A DNA stretch of 34,429 nt. It comes from Burkholderiales bacterium (GTDB taxonomy: Bacteria > Actinomycetota > Thermoleophilia > Gaiellales > Gaiellaceae). The stretch covers positions 1 through 34,429 of the forward strand of contig JAICUZ010000001.1 in assembly GCA_025935595.1 (NCBI GenBank), read 5' to 3'. Each line of letters begins with the position of its first letter. The first letter of the stretch is position 1. The notes beneath the pieces are model-generated. The model saw only the letters and a program-made list of their open reading frames with translations, was not told the origin of the DNA and made no database searches. The translations under genes were made by a program, and so were the position numbers. Of the stretch, positions 7,570 through 14,898 are shown one piece after another.

Positions 7570-8043
7570 GTGTCCGATACGGGGATGGAACAGCGGTCGC
7601 TCTTCCGGCGCTGGCCGGCCGGGGTGTCGATCGTCGTCGCCGACGTCGGCGGTCACCGCCACGGGCGAACGGTCTCGTCGCTCGTCTCGCTGTCGCTCGA
7701 CCCGCCGCTCGTCGGCATCTCGGTCGCGCACTCGGCATCGATCCACGAGCTCCTGCGCGACGCCGATACCTGGGGCGTGTCGGTCCTCGCGGGCGGCCAG
7801 GAAGAGCTCGCGCAGCGCTTCGCCCGAAGCGGCGTCCCACCGCTGATCCTCTGGGACGGCGTCGAGGTGCGCGAAGACGACCCGCGGCTGATCGCCGGCG
7901 CCGCCGGCTGGTTGATCGCGCGTACGGTGGACACGCTCGTGACCGGCGACCACACGTTTTTCGTCGGGCACGTCGACGCGGTGGAAGAAGGGCTCGCGCC
8001 GACCACGCTCGTCTACGCGTACCGCACCTACCACGGGCTATGA
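7570..8043 (+). CDS. Flavin reductase-like FMN-binding protein
   Basis: This 157-aa protein is a single flavin-reductase-like split barrel. Its motif GRTVSSLVSLSLDPPLVGISV (near residues 31-52) corresponds to the family's FMN-binding strand-loop (usually GMTVSS-SVSLDPPL). It is followed by SIHELLRDADTWGVSVL and a C-terminal HTFFVGHVDAVEEG with the conserved His. Such proteins bind FMN non-covalently and either reduce free flavin with NAD(P)H for a partner monooxygenase or act alone. No monooxygenase is adjacent. The GTG start is six bases downstream of a TAGGCT -10 box. Confidence 0.88.
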   Translation: MSDTGMEQRSLFRRWPAGVSIVVADVGGHRHGRTVSSLVSLSLDPPLVGISVAHSASIHELLRDADTWGVSVLAGGQEELAQRFARSGVPPLILWDGVEVREDDPRLIAGAAGWLIARTVDTLVTGDHTFFVGHVDAVEEGLAPTTLVYAYRTYHGL

Positions 8044-8046
8044 GCG

Positions 8047-8107
8047 TAGGCTCGACGGAGCTCAGCAAAGCGCGAAGGCGCCGACATGCGCGGCGCCGGA
8101 GCGGGAA
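8047..8107 (+). promoter_or_regulatory. Promoter -10 TAGGCT and strong RBS of the HAD gene
   Basis: TAGGCT at 8047-8052 would give a transcript starting near 8059, so this gene has a leader of about 50 nt. The leader ends in GGAGCGGGAA (8098-8107) directly before ATG 8108. The same 10-mer stands directly before GTG 23075 (MFS, minus strand) and GTG 26512 (DUF1501). Confidence 0.5.
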
Positions 8108-8758
8108 ATGAGCGTCGGCGCGGTTGTCTTCGACCTCGACGGCGTGATCGTCGACTCGGAGCAGGTCTGGGACGAGGTGCGCGAGGCCTACGTGCACGAG
8201 ACCGGCGGCACCTACAGCGCCGACTCGGCGCGCGACATGATGGGGATGAGCTCGCCGGAATGGTCGCGCTACATGGCGGAGACGCTGCAGGTTCCTGGGA
8301 CGCCGGAGGAGATCAATACGGCGATCGTCGAGCGAATGCTCGCGCGGTACGGTGAGGCGCCACCGCTCCTGCCCGGCGCGGTGGAGGCAGTGCGCCGGAT
8401 CGGCGCGTGGGTGCCACTCGCGATCGCCTCGTCGTCGAACCGCGAGCTGATCGACGTCGTCCTGCATGCGTCGGGCCTCGCGGGCGACTTCGCGGCGACG
8501 GTGTCGTCGGAAGAGGTGCCGCGCGGCAAGCCGTTCCCGGACGTGTACCTGGAGGCTGCACGGCGGCTGGGCGCCGACGCGTCTCGTTGTGGAGCCGTGG
8601 AGGACTCACACAACGGCATCCGCTCGGCGAAGGCAGCGGGCATGCGCGTCGTTGCCGTCCCCAATCCGCACTATCCGCCCGACGACGAGGCGCTCGCGCT
8701 CGCCGACGTCGTCGTTCCGTCGATCGGCGAGCTACAGGTCGAGCACTTCGCCGTCTAG
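8108..8758 (+). CDS. HAD-superfamily phosphatase, beta-phosphoglucomutase-like
   Basis: This is a 216-aa subfamily IA HAD hydrolase. Motif I is FDLDGVIVDSE with nucleophile D9 and acid/base D11; motif II is ASSSN (about 106-110); motif III lysine is in RGKPFPDVYLEAARRLG; motif IV is GAVEDSHNGIRSAKAAGM. The cap inserted after motif I is the helical C1 type. Enzymes of this class dephosphorylate or isomerise sugar phosphates such as 2-deoxyglucose-6-P or beta-glucose-1-P. The substrate cannot be fixed from sequence. ATG 8108 follows a strong RBS. The last 27 nt overlap the 3' end of the convergent MBL gene. Confidence 0.93.
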   Translation: MSVGAVVFDLDGVIVDSEQVWDEVREAYVHETGGTYSADSARDMMGMSSPEWSRYMAETLQVPGTPEEINTAIVERMLARYGEAPPLLPGAVEAVRRIGAWVPLAIASSSNRELIDVVLHASGLAGDFAATVSSEEVPRGKPFPDVYLEAARRLGADASRCGAVEDSHNGIRSAKAAGMRVVAVPNPHYPPDDEALALADVVVPSIGELQVEHFAV

Positions 8759-9394
8759 CGGCACGATCGCACCGGCGTAGGCCGAGCGCGGCTCGAGGCA
8801 GTGGTTGATCGCCTCGAGGTGCACGACGGCGACGGTGCCGTCGAGTTGAGCGACCTCGGCGGCCGTCATCACGATCGGATCACCCTCGAGGAAACGAGCA
8901 CCGCCGCCGTTCACGATCGTCGCGCGCGGCCGGTACCGCTCGCGCGCTTCGTGCACTTCGTCGCAGAGAATCGTGTCGCCGGCGATATAGACGTCGTCGA
9001 CCACCCAGCCGGACACCGGCCCCATCGCGCGGCCGATCTCGCCGGTGCCGTGGTGCCCGCGCGTCATCGGGATGCCCGGATGGTGCGTCGACACGTTCGT
9101 ATGGCCGCGGCTCCGCAGCTCGTCGGCGCTCTCGGGCTGCGTCAGGACCGGCAGGTCGAGCGGCACGAGGTCGTCGAAGTGGTCACGGTGAAGGTGCGTG
9201 ACGATGCACAGGTCGACGCCGTCGAGCACCGCCTCGGCGGGCATCGGCAGCTCGACGAGCGGGTTCGGCTTCGGGTTCGGCGTGTTCTCGATCGGTGGGC
9301 TCGTCCCGGCTGCACGGAGCATCGGGTCGACGAGGATCCGGCCGTGACTCGAATCGAGCAGCAGCGTCGCGTTGCGGACGAGCTGGACCTTCAC
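8732..9394 (-). CDS. MBL-fold metallo-hydrolase
   Basis: This is a 220-aa metallo-beta-lactamase-fold protein. It opens with VKVQLVRNATLLLD, followed by ILVDPML and a Pro-rich segment. The full metal-binding motif THLHRDHFDD carries H67, H69, D71 and H72. AGDTILCDE gives the bridging Asp, and the C-terminal EAINHC gives a further His. It resembles the lactonase-like branch with the N-terminal RNATL signature; the substrate is unknown. The start is GTG 9394, which overlaps the FabF stop as GTGA, so it is translationally coupled to the ketosynthase. The frame extends upstream but only inside FabF. Confidence 0.9.
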   Translation of the reverse strand: MKVQLVRNATLLLDSSHGRILVDPMLRAAGTSPPIENTPNPKPNPLVELPMPAEAVLDGVDLCIVTHLHRDHFDDLVPLDLPVLTQPESADELRSRGHTNVSTHHPGIPMTRGHHGTGEIGRAMGPVSGWVVDDVYIAGDTILCDEVHEARERYRPRATIVNGGGARFLEGDPIVMTAAEVAQLDGTVAVVHLEAINHCLEPRSAYAGAIVPLDGEVLDL

Positions 9395-10617
9395 GCGCGC
9401 CCGAGCAGCACGCAGCCGTTGTGCCCGCCGAGCCCCATCGCGTTCGAGAGCGCCACCTCGACCTGCGCCTCGCGTGCGGTGTTCGGCACGTAGTCGAGAT
9501 CGCATTCCGGATCCGGGTCGCGGTAGTTGATCGTCGGCGGCAGCGTTCCGTCGTGGAGGGCAAGCGCGCACATGATCGCCTCGATTGCGCCCGCTGCTCC
9601 GAACGTGTGCCCCATCATCGACTTCGTCGACGAGACGGCGAGCTTGTAGGCGTGGTCGCCGAAGACGTCCTTGATCGCCCTCGTCTCGGCCGCGTCACCG
9701 AGCGGCGTGGAGGTGCCGTGCGCGTTGATGTAGCCGACGCGTTCCGGATCCACGTTCGCTCGCTCGAGTGCGCCGCGCATCATCGCCGCGACGCCTGTCG
9801 CCTCGGGCTCGGGCTGCGCCATGTGGTGCGCGTCGTTCGATGCGCCGTAGCCGAGCACCTCGGCGTAGATCTCCGCGCCGCGCCCCGCGGCGCGATCCCA
9901 GTCCTCGAGGAGAAGCGCTCCCGCGCCCTCCGACATGACAAAGCCCGCACGCGTCGCGTCGAACGGACGCGAGGCGTGCGGCGGGTGCTCGTCCTCGGCG
10001 GCGAGGCCGCGCATCGCGGTGAAGCCGGCGAGGATCAGCGGGACGATGCAGGACTCGGTGCCGCCGGCGAGCACCGCGTCCGCGGCGCCGCGCTTGATCA
10101 TCTCGGCCGCTTCGCCGACCGCGTGCGATCCGGTCGCGCACGCCGAGACGACGGCGTAGTTGGGGCCGGTGATCCCGAGCGAGATCGCGAGCTGGCCGGA
10201 GATCGAGTCGACGAGGACGTTGGGCAAGAAGTTCGGCGAGACGCGGTCCGGCCCGCGCTCGCGCAGGATGTCGTACTGCTCGAGGACGCCGGGAACTCCA
10301 CCGATCGCGGAGCCGAAGATGATCCCGATGCGCGCCGGGTCGAAGCCGTTGAGGTTCGCGTCGTCGAGCGCCTCGCGTCCGGCGGCGACACCGAGCAGGA
10401 CGTTGCGCTCGAGCTTGCGCGCTTCCTTCGGCGAGACCACGGTCGTCGGGTCGAATCCCTTCACCTCGCCGGCGACACGAACCGGCAGTCCGTCGGTGTC
10501 GAACGTGCTGATCCAGCCGATTCCGCTCTCGCCCGCGCACGCCGCGCGCCACGTCTCCTTGGCGTCGAGGCCGAGCGGCGACACGGCCCCGACTCCGGTG
10601 ATCGCGACTCGCTTCAC
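9391..10617 (-). CDS. fabF: Beta-ketoacyl-ACP synthase II
   Basis: This 408-aa protein has the standard length for KAS II. It has the complete Cys-His-His catalytic triad: C160 in VSACATGSH, H300 in NAHGTSTPLGD, and H337 in KSMMGHTFGAAG. It extends acyl-ACP by condensation with malonyl-ACP in fatty acid elongation. The N-terminal VAITGVGAVSPLG and C-terminal GLGGHNG are typical. The GTG start lies 7 nt after a TAACGT -10 box. No other fab genes are present; it is followed only by a coupled MBL hydrolase, so a role in a dedicated secondary pathway cannot be excluded. The C-H-H triad argues against a chain-length factor. Confidence 0.95.
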   Translation of the reverse strand: MKRVAITGVGAVSPLGLDAKETWRAACAGESGIGWISTFDTDGLPVRVAGEVKGFDPTTVVSPKEARKLERNVLLGVAAGREALDDANLNGFDPARIGIIFGSAIGGVPGVLEQYDILRERGPDRVSPNFLPNVLVDSISGQLAISLGITGPNYAVVSACATGSHAVGEAAEMIKRGAADAVLAGGTESCIVPLILAGFTAMRGLAAEDEHPPHASRPFDATRAGFVMSEGAGALLLEDWDRAAGRGAEIYAEVLGYGASNDAHHMAQPEPEATGVAAMMRGALERANVDPERVGYINAHGTSTPLGDAAETRAIKDVFGDHAYKLAVSSTKSMMGHTFGAAGAIEAIMCALALHDGTLPPTINYRDPDPECDLDYVPNTAREAQVEVALSNAMGLGGHNGCVLLGRA

Positions 10618-10624
10618 GCGGGCA

Positions 10625-10630
10625 ACGTTA
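10625..10630 (-). promoter_or_regulatory. -10 element TAACGT of fabF
   Basis: TAACGT on the minus strand is 7 nt before the GTG at 10617, consistent with a leaderless transcript. Confidence 0.5.
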
Positions 10631-10646
10631 CCCGTGGGGTGCGCCC

Positions 10647-10676
10647 TTGACGGCGGTCGTCGGAGCGCGAGATCGT
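10647..10676 (+). promoter_or_regulatory. Promoter TTGACG - 18 bp - GATCGT
   Basis: TTGACG (10647-10652) and GATCGT (10671-10676) are separated by 18 bp, with 9 nt to ATG 10686. This interpretation makes the TTG at 10647 part of the -35 box rather than a start codon. Confidence 0.4.
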
Positions 10677-10685
10677 TCCCTCACG

Positions 10686-11447
10686 ATGAACCTTCCGGCC
10701 TTCCTCTGTCCTGCCCCGATCGCCGAGCGCAGGCCGGTCGACCCGGCCTCGGAGGCCGGCCGGTACGTCCGCACGTTCTTGATCCAGCGGATGATCATCG
10801 GCGTGCTGGGACTGACGCTGCCGGCGATGCTCGTCTTCGGCGACCACTACGTCCTGCACGGCGTGTTTGCGAACGACCCATTCCCGCGGGACTCCGAGAG
10901 CGCCTACTACTGGTCGGGGATGCGCGACTGGTTCGTGCTCACGGTCGCCACGACCGGGTTCTTCATGATTGCCTACAAGATCACCGAGAAGAACCTCGAC
11001 AACACGATCAGCATCCTCGGTGGTGTCGCGGCGATCGTCATCCCGCTCTTCCCGACCGCGCGCACCGGCGCGGAGGTCGCGCAGGGCGTCCCCGAGACGC
11101 CGGTGCAGAAGACGTTCGGAGGGGAGAAGGCCGTCCAGCACGTCCACTTCGCGGCGGCGGCTGTCTTCATCCTCGCGCTCGCCGGCGTGATCATCCTCTT
11201 CGGTCTCCGCGAGAGCGGCCGCCTCCCGCACGGGAGCAGATGGTCGCCGCGGTTCTGGCGCGACTACCACTTCACCTGCGCCGGTGTGGTCCTGGTCGCG
11301 TTCGTCTGGATCGTCGTCACCAATCACACCGGCAAGCCGCATTGGGCACTGCTCGCCGGCGAGACGGCGTGCGCGCTCGCGTTCGGGGCGTCGTGGTTCA
11401 TGAAAGGCTTCGAGATCGAGTACGTCCTCGGGCGGAACCGGCTGTGA
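10686..11447 (+). CDS. Predicted six-helix membrane protein
   Basis: This is a 253-aa integral membrane protein of unknown function. Helices lie at about residues 34-52, 82-98, 107-123, 154-173, 195-212 and 219-238. The segment MRDWFVLTVATTGFFMIAYK, followed by NLDNTISILGGVAAIVIPLFPT, is a recognisable pattern of a widespread uncharacterised membrane family: a charged MRD before helix 2, DN before helix 3, and LFPT after it. Conserved-looking His residues (VQHVHF) begin helix 4. An in-frame TTG at 10647 would add 13 residues. ATG is preferred because TTG falls in a -35-like box and the ATG spacing fits the promoter. Confidence 0.75.
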   Translation: MNLPAFLCPAPIAERRPVDPASEAGRYVRTFLIQRMIIGVLGLTLPAMLVFGDHYVLHGVFANDPFPRDSESAYYWSGMRDWFVLTVATTGFFMIAYKITEKNLDNTISILGGVAAIVIPLFPTARTGAEVAQGVPETPVQKTFGGEKAVQHVHFAAAAVFILALAGVIILFGLRESGRLPHGSRWSPRFWRDYHFTCAGVVLVAFVWIVVTNHTGKPHWALLAGETACALAFGASWFMKGFEIEYVLGRNRL

Positions 11448-11506
11448 TGGGATGAGGAAGAGTTGAAGGGCGGAACCCTCTAGGCAGATCGATGGTCTTC
11501 GAGCGG

Positions 11507-11535
11507 TTGACATGGGTCAGGCGACGCGCGATGCT
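11507..11535 (+). promoter_or_regulatory. Promoter TTGACA - 17 bp - GATGCT
   Basis: There is a perfect -35 TTGACA (11507-11512), a 17-bp spacer, and -10 GATGCT (11530-11535). The transcript would start near 11542, with a leader of about 30 nt that includes AAGGGGAG before ATG 11572. It is the most canonical -35 in the window. Confidence 0.55.
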
Positions 11536-11571
11536 CGGCCAGCGGCCTGGTTGTCTCGGGGAAGGGGAGCG

Positions 11572-12102
11572 ATGCAACGCGAGTGGGTTAGGTCGTTCGT
11601 GGCTGTTGCCGCCGCTAGTGCGCTCGTTGGCGCTGTGGCTTTCGCGAATCCGGCTTCAGCCAAGTCCCCTGTTCCACCCCTCGATGGGGTCATGGTGGTC
11701 ACGGGCCTCGGTAGTTCGTGCCCGGGCTTCGCGCCGTTCTTCCCTGGCGATTCGGTCGCCGACGACGGCACGGTCTGGTTCGGCAGCAGCGAGGTCACGT
11801 TTGACCCGGGTGAGTATCTCTGGTTTGGGTCGGTGAATTCGAACCCCGCAGGCGTGCTGAGAACAAACGGGACGGGCGTGCCTCCCGGCTATCCGGGATG
11901 GATGCCGACCAGCGATCACACGTACAAAGTGAGTGGCCACATCACAGGTCAAAGTGAGTTCAACATCTTTGACTTCGCTCGTCTGACGGTGACTCGCGAT
12001 GACGGCGCAAGGGTTGCCGGCGACGTACAGATTCAGGTCGAGATGAATCACGGAGTACTGGTGACGGGCTGGACTTCGCAGCCATCTTGTCGGCTTCGCT
12101 GA
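11572..12102 (+). CDS. Secreted protein of unknown function, atypical composition
   Basis: This is a 176-aa protein with a Sec signal peptide: MQREWVRSF, a hydrophobic core, and cleavage near ANPASA|KS. ATG 11572 is chosen over the upstream ATG 11512 because it follows AAGGGGAG at good spacing and gives a normal signal peptide; ATG 11512 overlaps the -35 box. The mature part is rich in Gly, Ser, Thr and aromatic residues and probably beta-rich, with two cysteines (SSCPGF near its N-terminus, SCRLR at the end). No family is recognised. Codons such as AAA, AGT and ATT are commoner here than in neighbours, so base use looks less GC-biased. It has its own promoter and a hairpin at its end, making a self-contained unit. 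Confidence 0.75.
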   Translation: MQREWVRSFVAVAAASALVGAVAFANPASAKSPVPPLDGVMVVTGLGSSCPGFAPFFPGDSVADDGTVWFGSSEVTFDPGEYLWFGSVNSNPAGVLRTNGTGVPPGYPGWMPTSDHTYKVSGHITGQSEFNIFDFARLTVTRDDGARVAGDVQIQVEMNHGVLVTGWTSQPSCRLR

Positions 12103-12113
12103 ATCGCCGACAA
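12087..12113 (+). terminator. Hairpin at the end of the secreted-protein gene
   Basis: TTGTCGGC (12087-12094) pairs with GCCGACAA (12106-12113): an 8-bp perfect stem with an 11-nt loop that contains the stop codon. A moderately T-rich CGTTTCGTCTG follows. It is a plausible but imperfect intrinsic terminator. Confidence 0.4.
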
Positions 12114-12172
12114 CGTTTCGTCTGTCGCGTAAACGGAGGAGGGGCGGTCTAACTGTCGTCCTCTCTGCTTGG

Positions 12173-13216
12173 ATGGAAAACGTGGCCAAGTCGTCTAAAA
12201 CCGAGTATTTGCATGGAGTCATTCCCTTTCCGCCGATGGAGGCCGAGCTCGTCCGCGAGCTGCCCGAGGCAGACGGGTGGCAGTACGAGCCGAAATGGGA
12301 CGGCTTTCGCGGCGTGCTCGAGAACGTGGGTGGCGAGCTCGCGCTCTGGTCGCGGAACGAACGTCCGCTGCTCCGCTACTTCCCGGAGCTGCGCCCGCTG
12401 GGCGACCTGCTGCCGCCGTCGTCGGCGCTCGACGGCGAGATCGTGATCGCGCGCGACGGGGCGCTCGACTTCGACGCGATGCAGATGCGGCTGCACCCGG
12501 CCGAGTCGCGCATCCGGCGGTTGTCCGCGGAGATCCCGGCCGAGTATGTGGCGTTCGACATGCTCATGTGGGACGGCGAGCCTGAGTGGAAGCTTCCGCT
12601 CGACGAGCGGCGCGCCCGCGTCGAGGCGTTGACCGCTGGCGGATTCCGCGTGTCGCCGGCGACCCGTTCGATCGACGACGCGCGAGGCTGGCTCGAGCGG
12701 TTCGAGGCGCTCGGTTTGGACGGCGTCGTCGCGAAGCGCCTCGGTGTTCCGTACCTGCCGGGCTCGCGCGAGGGCATGGTGAAGGTGAAGGAGCACAAGT
12801 CGGCGGACTGCGTCGTCGTCGGGATCCGTTGGAAGGGCGAACGCGCGGCGATCGCGACGCTGCTGCTCGGGCTCTATCGCGACGACGGTGGGCTGGACTA
12901 CGTCGGCTCGGCAGCCGTCGCGGCGAAGACACGTGACGACGTCGCGAAGCGCGTGCTGCCGCTCTTGGACGAGACGTCGGACCGGCGGTTCTCCGAGCCG
13001 AACCGCTGGGGGACGGGGGAGCTCGAAGAGGCGGCGGTGAAGCCGGAGCTCGTCGTCGAGGTGCGGTACGACAAGGTGCAGGGCAGTCGCTTCCGCCACG
13101 GCACGAAGCTGCTGCGGTGGCGGGAGGACAAGGAGCCGAAGGACTGCACGTGGCGGGAGCTACGCCCGCCGCGCGACCCGAACGCGCCCGGCGTCGAGTC
13201 GCTGTTCGCGGGTTAG
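12173..13216 (+). CDS. ATP-dependent DNA ligase, LigC/LigD-ligase type
   Basis: The protein is 347 aa, an ATP-dependent DNA ligase of the short NHEJ/BER type. The adenylation motif I is EPKWDGFR with nucleophile K41. Motif Ia is around WSRNERPLLRYFPEL, motif III SALDGEIV, motif IIIa AFDMLMWDG, motif IV GLDGVVAKR, and motif V MVKVKEHKSADCVVVG. The OB fold follows and ends with motif VI-like RHGTKLLRWREDK. It should seal nicks or ends in DNA using ATP. A stand-alone LigD polymerase lies 1.7 kb downstream on the other strand, so the pair could do end-joining. GTG 12182, three codons in, is an alternative start. The stop shares TTAG with the XRE gene. Confidence 0.93.
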   Translation: MENVAKSSKTEYLHGVIPFPPMEAELVRELPEADGWQYEPKWDGFRGVLENVGGELALWSRNERPLLRYFPELRPLGDLLPPSSALDGEIVIARDGALDFDAMQMRLHPAESRIRRLSAEIPAEYVAFDMLMWDGEPEWKLPLDERRARVEALTAGGFRVSPATRSIDDARGWLERFEALGLDGVVAKRLGVPYLPGSREGMVKVKEHKSADCVVVGIRWKGERAAIATLLLGLYRDDGGLDYVGSAAVAAKTRDDVAKRVLPLLDETSDRRFSEPNRWGTGELEEAAVKPELVVEVRYDKVQGSRFRHGTKLLRWREDKEPKDCTWRELRPPRDPNAPGVESLFAG

Positions 13217-13488
13217 CGGAGGTCGTCGTCGGAGAAGAGCTCCTCGACGGTCGCGCCGAGCCGACCGGCGATCGCAAGTGCGAGGGAGACCGATGGGCGC
13301 GACCTACCCGACTCGATGGAAGCGATCGTCGCCCGCGACGCACGAACGGCGGTCGCGAGCTCCTGCTGGGTAAGTCCTTCGCGGAAGCGAAAGCTCCGGA
13401 CGAGCGTCCAATCGAAGCTGCGAACCGTGTGCGGCTTGGGACGAAGAGCCACCAAACCGACGTGGATACCGATCGGGTCGACTGTCAC
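13213..13488 (-). CDS. XRE-family HTH regulator
   Basis: This is a small DNA-binding protein, 91 aa from GTG 13488 (115 aa if ATG 13560 is used). The C-terminal two thirds is a Cro/C1-type HTH: FREGLTQQELATAVRASRATIASIESGRSRPS, then LALAIAGRLGATVEELF. That pattern is typical of the short XRE regulators of about 70-90 aa (LTQEELA, SRxTIxxIE, PSLxLAxxIA). The start is uncertain; no clear ribosome site was seen. The region between the two candidate starts is low in recognisable motif. Its TAA stop shares TTAG with the convergent ligase. No toxin partner is adjacent. Confidence 0.8.
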   Translation of the reverse strand: MTVDPIGIHVGLVALRPKPHTVRSFDWTLVRSFRFREGLTQQELATAVRASRATIASIESGRSRPSVSLALAIAGRLGATVEELFSDDDLR

Positions 13489-13556
13489 GCAAGGACGTTC
13501 GCTTGCGTTCCTGCAGCGCGCAAGTGTCCGTTTCGGCCCAGGCTCGGATGCGAAGC

Positions 13557-13583
13557 GCACCAGACGGTGCCTGGCACCAGACG
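13557..13583. repeat. REP-like palindrome GGTGCCTGGCACC with flanking direct repeat
   Basis: GGTGCCTGGCACC (13566-13578) is a perfect 6-bp-arm palindrome around a central T. It is embedded between two copies of GCACCAGACG (13557-13566 and 13574-13583). It lies in the non-coding gap between the XRE and glycoside hydrolase genes. Its architecture resembles the GGTGTCTGACACC element at 16220-16250. Confidence 0.5.
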
Positions 13584-13609
13584 TGGCCCGGAGCGCCTCG
13601 TCCGCGCAG

Positions 13610-14854
13610 CTACCTGACCGTCACGATCGCGCTGTAGGTGTGCTCGCCTGGGATCCACAGGCGGTAGCGCGCGCCTGGGGCCGCATTGACCACGCGCTTC
13701 AGATAGCCCCGCGCGGTCGTACGCCGGTCCGGTCCGACCCGGACCCACTTCCCCGCGTCGAACCGAAGCAGGCGGTACGTCGCAACGCCGCCCGGACGGA
13801 CTTGGCCCCACAACGTCGTCCTCCGACCGAGTCGTGACTGCTGCGTGAACGGGAAGCGCAGCGCCTGCAGCGCCGGCTTCGCACGGCCCGTCGCGCTGTA
13901 GACACCGCTCTGCCACCGCGCCGGGTCCGGCTCGTCCTTCAGCAGGTAGTGGATGAGCACATCGACCCGCGGCGCGTCGTACGCACACAGCGCGGCCTCG
14001 CTCGCGTACTTCGCCTGCGTCGCGTACGACACGCCGAGCAGCTTGTCGGGCGGGTTCGTCTGGTAGCCGTACTCCGTCAGCCAGATGCGTGTGTGGACGC
14101 CGAACGCCTTCTGCACGTCACGAAGCAGCCGGGGAAGCGTGGCCATCGTGATCGTCTCGCAGTGGTCGCAGCCGCCGCTCATCGGCGTCTCCCCTCGGCG
14201 CAGCGGATACGGGTTGTGTGCGTACGCGTCGAGTCGTGCGTGCGCCGCTGCCATTCCCGCGATCCAGTCGACCGGGGAGACGCCCCCCGTCGACCCGCGC
14301 GGAGCGCTCACCCCGCCGGCGACCTGTGAGCTCGGGCTCGCCGAGTGGATCGCGGCGTACGCCGGGTTCAGCAACTTCTTGACGTAGGTCGCCGGCGTCG
14401 TCGGCCGCAGCCAGCGGCGCTGGTTCGGCTCGTTCCACACCGTCCACATGTGCACGTACGGGTAGCGTTTCGCGACGTTTCGCGCGAAGGCGGCGAAGCT
14501 CGTCGTCGACACGGGCGCCCAGTTCTCCGCTCGCCCGCCGTTCGCCCATCCGGGGCTGCCGTAGAGTGTCACGAGCGGAGCGATGCCACGCGAGTGCAGC
14601 CCGTCGAGCAGGGCATCCGCACGCACCCAGTCGTACACGCCGGGGCGGGGCTCCGTCGCGCGCCAGTCGACCGTCACGCGCACGATGTCGACGCCGAGTG
14701 CGTCAAGTTGATCGAGACGGCCGTCGAGCGTCCCCGGCCCATATTCCAACCAGGCGTCGTCCTGCACCCCATACCGGATGTACGGGGATGCGTCGGCGAC
14801 CGCCGGTAGAGCAAGGAACGCGGCGAGAGCCGCGAGCACCACGATGCGCCGCAT
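13610..14854 (-). CDS. Secreted clan GH-A glycoside hydrolase
   Basis: This is a 414-aa secreted protein. The signal peptide is MRRIVVLAALAAFLALPAVADA with cleavage near residue 22. A (beta/alpha)8 barrel of clan GH-A follows. Visible features are VTVDWRATEPRPGVYDW, VTLYGSPGWANG, the acid/base E142 in WTVWNEPNQRRW, YAHNPYPL, and the nucleophile E261 in IWLTEYGYQT. After about residue 325 comes a short beta-rich C-terminal domain. It probably cleaves a beta-linked polysaccharide outside the cell; the sequence resembles GH5/GH39-like actinobacterial enzymes but does not fix the family. ATG 14854 is 6 nt after a TACGGT -10 box. The longer open frame upstream is antisense noise. Confidence 0.87.
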   Translation of the reverse strand: MRRIVVLAALAAFLALPAVADASPYIRYGVQDDAWLEYGPGTLDGRLDQLDALGVDIVRVTVDWRATEPRPGVYDWVRADALLDGLHSRGIAPLVTLYGSPGWANGGRAENWAPVSTTSFAAFARNVAKRYPYVHMWTVWNEPNQRRWLRPTTPATYVKKLLNPAYAAIHSASPSSQVAGGVSAPRGSTGGVSPVDWIAGMAAAHARLDAYAHNPYPLRRGETPMSGGCDHCETITMATLPRLLRDVQKAFGVHTRIWLTEYGYQTNPPDKLLGVSYATQAKYASEAALCAYDAPRVDVLIHYLLKDEPDPARWQSGVYSATGRAKPALQALRFPFTQQSRLGRRTTLWGQVRPGGVATYRLLRFDAGKWVRVGPDRRTTARGYLKRVVNAAPGARYRLWIPGEHTYSAIVTVR

Positions 14855-14860
14855 GGGGCC

Positions 14861-14866
14861 ACCGTA
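14861..14866 (-). promoter_or_regulatory. -10 element TACGGT of the glycoside hydrolase gene
   Basis: TACGGT on the minus strand is exactly 6 nt before ATG 14854. It would give a leaderless transcript independent of the LigD polymerase gene, which ends 44 bp upstream. Confidence 0.5.
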
Positions 14867-14898
14867 CGGAGCGCAGTTGAGAGCGGTGTTAGGGGGAG

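Noticed and set aside
9391..10617. Polyketide chain-length factor instead of FabF
   Set aside because: Cys160 and both His are intact and no second ketosynthase or ACP is adjacent.
10647..10649. TTG as the start of the six-helix membrane protein
   Set aside because: The TTG lies in a TTGACG -35-like box; ATG 10686 fits the promoter spacing better.
13213..13560. Toxin-antitoxin module around the XRE regulator
   Set aside because: The neighbours are a DNA ligase and a glycoside hydrolase; no small toxin-like ORF lies beside it.
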